Assembly (NCBI GenBank): GCA_009377495.1
Contig: WHTZ01000015.1
Coordinates: 64,160 to 105,103 of the forward strand
Direction: 5' to 3'
DNA length: 40,944 nucleotides
Source of the DNA: Luteitalea sp.
GTDB taxonomy: Bacteria > Acidobacteriota > Vicinamibacteria > Vicinamibacterales > Vicinamibacteraceae
Shown here: one piece after another, positions 36,827-40,944 of the stretch
How positions within the stretch are numbered: the first letter of the stretch is position 1
Layout of the letters: the number at the start of each line of letters is the position of its first letter
Notes under the pieces: model-generated
The model's input: the letters and a program-made list of their open reading frames with translations, nothing else
Database searches by the model: none
What the model was told of the DNA's origin: nothing
Translations under genes and position numbers: made by a program

Positions 36827-39800
36827 TCAGAACTCCAGCCGCACGGCAAATTGCATGATCCGCGGGTCACCGGCGAGGGTTTGGATGGTGCCCACGGTGC
36901 TGCTGTCGATGTTGCTCACCGGGTTACCGACGTTTGCCCGATTGAACAGATTGAAGACATCCCAGCGCAGCGACGCTGCGAGGCCGTTCGTGATCGCGAT
37001 ACGCCGCTGCAGGCTCAGGTCGAAGGTCAGCCAGCCCGGTCCGCGCAGGATGTTCCGCCCAGCGTTGCCAAAGGTGCCGGACGGCACCGCCTCGAATGCT
37101 GTCACATCGAACCAGTCGTTCACGTCGTGAGCGTCGTTCCCGTCACGCACTCTGTTCGGCAAGCCCGTCGTTCCCGCTCCCACGTTGTTCGTCCCCTGGG
37201 TCACCGTGAACGGCCGTCCCGAGTGCGCCGTGTAGATGCCGCTGACCAACCATCCGCCGAGCAAGGCGCTGGACGCGCCGCTCGTGGCCCATGGCTTCCC
37301 AGGCCCGAATGGCAGCTCGGCCACGAAGGCGCCCACCAGGCGGTGGCGCACGTCGAAGTCGCTCGGGCCTTCCCACGAATCGAGGTCGCGACTGTTCTGC
37401 GGGCGTCCGGAGGACGCCGCGAGATGCTCGGGCGCCTGGTCGGTCGACTCCGACACGGTGTACGCGACGCGATAGCTATAGCCCTCGGTAAAGCGCTTCT
37501 CGAACGCGAGGTCGATGCCGCGGTAGCTCGACGTGCCCGACGGGTCGCGCCACTGGATGTGACCGAGCTCAGGATATGGCACCGTGCCGCGGGCATCGAG
37601 CACACCAGCCGCGCTCGGGAGCGGTTGGTTCAAGTTGCGCAGCACAGCCAAGTTTCGACCAATCGAGCCCGTGACGTCTACTGACAACACGAACGCGTCG
37701 CCGAGCTGGCGCTCGACGCCGCCGCCGAACTGGTGAACCATGGCGCGGCGGCCGTCATGATCGGCGGTCCGAAGGAGCAACCGCTGCAGATCCACATTGC
37801 TCGGATCGAGGAAATCCCCTGGGAAGCCGTCCGCCAGCAGGAACACGGGTATATCGCCATCTGGGGCCTGAATGTCGATGTTCAACAGGCCGGGCGGGTT
37901 CAGGGCGAGCTGATCCTCGGAGCCGATACGATCGAACATGTTGTAGAAGATGCCGTACCCAGCGCGGACGATCGTACGGTTGTTCCACCGGTAGACCGCG
38001 CCGACCCTGGGGGCGAAGTTGTTCGTGTCCGGTGTCGCAAGCGAGCGATCCTCGAGCGATCCGTCCGACGCAAACACGAGCTCGGCCGTGTCAGGGTCGA
38101 AGTTGGTCATTCGGTTGTTGGCCTCGTATGCGGGCGTGATGAAGTCGTACCGCAGCCCGAGAGTGACCGTGAGGTTGTCACGCAGCCTCCAGTCGTCCTG
38201 CACGAAGAACGACGTCGCCCACAGCCGCTGGTCCACGACGTGGACGTTCGCCAGCTGAGCGGCGCGTACGTAGCCGAGCATGAAGTCGGCCAGCGCCTCG
38301 CCGGTGAACTGGCCGTTGAACGACACGTTGCCGCGCGTGGCGGGGATGTCCATGTATTCGTTGCGCATCGGGGCCATGATGTCGACACCGAGCTTCCACT
38401 GGTGCCGCCCCTTCAGCCACGAGAGCGTGTTCAGGAGCTCGAACTGGTCCGTGTGTTGGAACTTCGGCATGAAGTTTGGAGACCCGAGCCGACTATGACC
38501 GCTGATGTCCACACCGACAATGCCGCCCGCGACGAGCGGATCGTGCGGCACTCCCCTGAAGCCGATCTGATCCATGGCGTCTTGACCGAAGGGATCCTGC
38601 ACGCCGTCAGAGATCGCGCGTGACCACGAAAAGCGGGCTTCGTTCACGAGCGCCGTGCCGAGGACCTTGGTCCATCCCGCGACCATGCCGTGCGATTTCA
38701 TGTCCTGGCGTCCCCAGGCGGAGGTCGAGGTGCCGTCCACCACGCCGCCAATGAAGCCAGGCACGAAGCGGAACCGATCGGTGTAGATGTAACGCGCGAA
38801 GATGTTGTCGGCTGCACCGAGCCGCACGTCGACGCGACCGAGGTACCGATCGCTTTCGTCCTCCACATTCGGCTGTCGCAGGAAGTTGTTCGTCTGGTCC
38901 GTCGTCGTATTGGGCAGCGGAACGAGGTCGAGGATGTTCGTCGCCACCGGGTCGATCCGATTCGGCGGTATCCTGTTGTTCGGAAACGGCTGTCCGGTCA
39001 TCGGATCGCGAATCGTGGAGCTGAAGATGCCCTGCCGCTCCTCGGGCGTCGCGACTCGCGTCAGCCGCAGCACGCCTTTCGTGATGCGGCTGCCTTCGTA
39101 GTCCCCGAAGAAGAAGGCGCGATTTCTCAGAATCGGCCCACCCAGATTGCCGCCGAACTGGTTCTGGTCGTTGCGCGGCTTCTCCTGCCCTTCGCGCTCG
39201 GAGAAGAACGTGTTGGCGTCGAACCGATCGTTTCGGAAGTAGTCGTACGCCGTGCCCCGAAACCGGTTCGTCCCCGACTTGGTCGTGACGATGATGGCGG
39301 CCCCTGGCGCGCGGCCATACTCGGCTGCGTACGGGCTCGTCACGACTTTGAACTCGTTGATGGCATCAATCGATGGTCGGGAGACCTGCGTCGACAGCTC
39401 CTGCACGTTGGTCGAGATCGAATTGTTGTCGACACCGTCGAGGAGGAAGTTGTTCTGCAGCGAGCGGTTGCCGTGGACGCTGACACCGCCCGTACGGCCG
39501 GTCGACGTGCCACCCGACTCTTCGGTATAGCGATCACCCTGCACGCCCGGCACAAGGGCGAGCAAGTCGTCCCAGTTGCGAATGGCCAGCGGGAGGTTCG
39601 ACACTTCGGTTTGGCCAACCACCGTGCCGAGAACCGGAGACTCGGTGTCCAGCAGCGGCCGCGACCCGGCTACGGTCACTTCTTCCTCCACACCTTCCAC
39701 TGAGAGCACGAAGTCCAGACGCCCGCGCTGCCCGGTCTGGAGCACGACGACCTGGGCGTTCTTCGCGAACCCGGGAGCCTCGACCTCCACGACGTACTCC

Positions 39801-40027
39801 CCGGGTACGAGATCGACGGCAAGATAGTTGGCTTGCTGATTCGTCTGGAGCGTGGTGACCACGCCAGTCGCCGTGTTGGTCACGGTGATCGTGGCCTCCG
39901 GTATCACCGCGTTCGAGGTATCCCGTACGGTGCCGTTGAGCGTCGCGCGATCGACTTGGGCAGATGCGATCGCAGGACCGCCCAGCAAAAGGGCCAGCAC
40001 GAGGCCCCAAAGCCATCTCACAGACAT
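36827..40027 (-). CDS. TonB-dependent receptor 4, Oar-like
   Basis: 1066 aa. The ATG at 40027 has GGGGGAG about 8 bases upstream and begins a signal peptide (MSVRWLWGLVLALLLGGPAI, ASA-Q). The longer frame to 40141 has no ribosome site. Domains: carboxypeptidase-regulatory-like at about 25-110 (TLNGTVRDTSNAVIPEATIT), plug (FLLDGVDNNSISTNVQELST, SPYAAEYGRAPGAAIIVTTK, LGGPILRNRAFFFGDYEGS), barrel ending MQFAVRLEF. A 7-bp hairpin (40047-40066) and two tandem GTGCAATGA copies (40085-40103) lie in its upstream region and might act in control. It is followed on the same strand by a dipeptidase, so peptides are a possible ligand (inference). Confidence 0.93.
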   Translation of the reverse strand: MSVRWLWGLVLALLLGGPAIASAQVDRATLNGTVRDTSNAVIPEATITVTNTATGVVTTLQTNQQANYLAVDLVPGEYVVEVEAPGFAKNAQVVVLQTGQRGRLDFVLSVEGVEEEVTVAGSRPLLDTESPVLGTVVGQTEVSNLPLAIRNWDDLLALVPGVQGDRYTEESGGTSTGRTGGVSVHGNRSLQNNFLLDGVDNNSISTNVQELSTQVSRPSIDAINEFKVVTSPYAAEYGRAPGAAIIVTTKSGTNRFRGTAYDYFRNDRFDANTFFSEREGQEKPRNDQNQFGGNLGGPILRNRAFFFGDYEGSRITKGVLRLTRVATPEERQGIFSSTIRDPMTGQPFPNNRIPPNRIDPVATNILDLVPLPNTTTDQTNNFLRQPNVEDESDRYLGRVDVRLGAADNIFARYIYTDRFRFVPGFIGGVVDGTSTSAWGRQDMKSHGMVAGWTKVLGTALVNEARFSWSRAISDGVQDPFGQDAMDQIGFRGVPHDPLVAGGIVGVDISGHSRLGSPNFMPKFQHTDQFELLNTLSWLKGRHQWKLGVDIMAPMRNEYMDIPATRGNVSFNGQFTGEALADFMLGYVRAAQLANVHVVDQRLWATSFFVQDDWRLRDNLTVTLGLRYDFITPAYEANNRMTNFDPDTAELVFASDGSLEDRSLATPDTNNFAPRVGAVYRWNNRTIVRAGYGIFYNMFDRIGSEDQLALNPPGLLNIDIQAPDGDIPVFLLADGFPGDFLDPSNVDLQRLLLRTADHDGRRAMVHQFGGGVERQLGDAFVLSVDVTGSIGRNLAVLRNLNQPLPSAAGVLDARGTVPYPELGHIQWRDPSGTSSYRGIDLAFEKRFTEGYSYRVAYTVSESTDQAPEHLAASSGRPQNSRDLDSWEGPSDFDVRHRLVGAFVAELPFGPGKPWATSGASSALLGGWLVSGIYTAHSGRPFTVTQGTNNVGAGTTGLPNRVRDGNDAHDVNDWFDVTAFEAVPSGTFGNAGRNILRGPGWLTFDLSLQRRIAITNGLAASLRWDVFNLFNRANVGNPVSNIDSSTVGTIQTLAGDPRIMQFAVRLEF

Positions 40028-40141
40028 GACGTCTTCTCCCCCTGGGAGGCGAGTTGGGTCTCGCCTCGTGAAAACACCGATTCGGTGCAATGACGTGCAA
40101 TGAGTCCAGGTCGAACGGCCAGCAAGCACGGCGGACCGCAC

Positions 40142-40423
40142 GAGCTCAAGCGAGTGTGACAGGTCCGTGTAAATACCGTTGCACGATTCTAACCGGACAG
40201 GGGCCCAAGCGTATCTCCGAGCACTGCTAGAGGTCGAACACGGTCGGCACGAAAGTTGTGCCGGACTCGTGCCGAAACGAGTTGATGTCCGTATGAGATA
40301 GCACGCGCCGCATCTATGCCGCGTGCAGATTGTCGAGGAAGCCGGCGTGGAGCGGATTCAGGTGTATGAGGATTTCCTCCGGCCGCCGCTGCATCCGGAT
40401 CGGGAGATCTAGATGTTTCCTGA
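40142..40423. other. Gene-free stretch with a short coding-like fragment
   Basis: No intact gene. At 40323-40412 on the plus strand a 29-codon frame reads VQIVEEAGVERIQVYEDFLR and on to a TAG, with normal protein composition; it may be a relic. Nothing else is visible. Confidence 0.35.
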
Positions 40424-40579
40424 TCACGGGCTGGCAGCGGTGCGGCCGAAGTCCTCGACTTTCAGGTCCCTCCGCATGCGCTCGATGTTGCCGACCGATT
40501 CGAGGATCGGTCCGGCAAGGAAGATCCGCGGCCCGACACGCGTGCCCGTGCGCACCTCCTCACGCCAGCGCACCAGCTC
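40424..40579 (-). pseudogene. Amidohydrolase fragment
   Basis: 51 codons between a TAG (40582-40580) and a TGA, without a start. The stretch WREEVRTGTRVGPRIFLAGP followed by ILESVG resembles the segment of imidazolonepropionase-like amidohydrolases that reads RxxIxxGxxxGPRxxxAG. No metal-binding HxH motif is left, so the piece is inactive. It suggests a decayed or rearranged locus. Confidence 0.45.
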
Positions 40580-40638
40580 CTAAGTCACGCCGGCCGGACG
40601 CAGCGCGGCGAGCCCGCTGTGCCGGACATTAGACGCGC

Positions 40639-40944
40639 TTACTCCAGACCTTCGACGTCGGCGAGGTCCTTGGGGCGGCCGGTCGCGCGCTTGTTTCGAA
40701 TGAACGCGGTACGGCCGATGAAGTCGACATGTATCTCACCAAATGGCCGCCGAATGCGGTCTGCCCAAGCTTCGGCAAAGCTAAGGCCGGTCAGTTCGGT
40801 CAGTATGTCTATTCTGCCAGGTGCAACGCCAATCTGGTAGACGACGCCGGGGCACGCGAAGTCGGCCTCTGCGATCTCGGCCATAGGCGCACCGAAGGCC
40901 GCCAGTCCGCGCATGACGCGTGGGGCATTCTCGGGTGTCGCATC
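40639..40944 (-). CDS. Nucleotidyltransferase-like protein (AbiEii/DUF6036 type), 5' end cut by window edge
   Basis: The frame is open to the window edge, so the N-terminus with the catalytic GSxxD-type motif is outside; 101 residues are visible. The ORF continues past the M at 40914 (TPENAPRVMRGL). The typical C-terminal blocks are present: CPGVVYQIGVAPGRIDILTE, GLSFAEAWADR and IRNKRATGRPKDLADVEGLE. This RNKRATGRxKDLADVExLE ending is characteristic of nucleotidyltransferase-fold proteins often found in toxin-antitoxin-like or accessory loci. Partner, if any, lies outside the window. Confidence 0.75.
   Translation of the reverse strand, partial: DATPENAPRVMRGLAAFGAPMAEIAEADFACPGVVYQIGVAPGRIDILTELTGLSFAEAWADRIRRPFGEIHVDFIGRTAFIRNKRATGRPKDLADVEGLE

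Noticed and set aside
36062..37684. 540-codon plus-strand open frame across the M20 gene and receptor 4
   Set aside because: It crosses two real genes and a REP-like repeat and has low-complexity Arg/Val-rich composition.

Overview
The window is GC-rich bacterial chromosome. Its gene style suggests an Acidobacteriota member, probably Vicinamibacteria-like: four very large Oar-type TonB-dependent receptors (signal peptide, carboxypeptidase-regulatory-like domain, plug, barrel ending in Phe), a KGG-motif stress protein, a DUF1684 lipoprotein, and many degenerate intergenic repeats. The taxonomic placement is inference from gene content; no rRNA or marker gene settles it.

Layout. 1-9.4 kb: haem synthesis genes hemB (cut by the left edge) and hemL flank two minus-strand TonB receptors and a 189-bp MITE-like inverted-repeat element. 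9.4-12.4 kb: a basic coiled-coil protein, a TPR protein, a small membrane-anchored protein and a secreted Tyr/Gly/Asp-repeat protein. 12.6-13.9 kb: a PD-(D/E)XK nuclease-like gene beside a tRNA-Glu(CUC). 14-17 kb: an M23 peptidase, haem O synthase ctaB and a DUF420 protein, which fits cytochrome oxidase maturation. 17-18.3 kb is gene-poor, with a small unknown gene and a KGG protein. 18.3-23.9 kb: a secreted fusion of a beta-lactamase-fold hydrolase with a NamZ-type (DUF1343) exo-muramidase, preceded on the same strand by a third TonB receptor. 24-31.6 kb: a fatty-acid beta-oxidation operon, fadR - fadN - two alpha/beta hydrolases - fadA - fadE, with a FadR-type palindrome sitting on the fadR promoter. 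31.6-36.7 kb: DUF1684 lipoprotein, HAD hydrolase, SpoU/TrmH methyltransferase, a sirtuin with class III features and an M20 dipeptidase. 36.8-40 kb: the fourth TonB receptor. 40.1-40.9 kb: decayed coding fragments and an edge-cut nucleotidyltransferase-like gene.

Metabolic links: hemB and hemL make tetrapyrrole precursors; ctaB and the DUF420 protein use haem for a terminal oxidase; FadN, FadA and FadE degrade acyl-CoAs under the probable control of FadR; the sirtuin could remove acyl groups from proteins. Receptor 3 followed by the muramidase fusion, and receptor 4 followed by the dipeptidase, look like uptake-plus-digestion pairs (inference).

The most unusual signal is not a protein. Degenerate short tandem repeats, mostly of 7 bp but with a different unit at each place, sit at or immediately after stop codons of at least six genes. 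A second repeat class, long inverted repeats built from GGGGACAGGCCCC, also abuts two stop codons.
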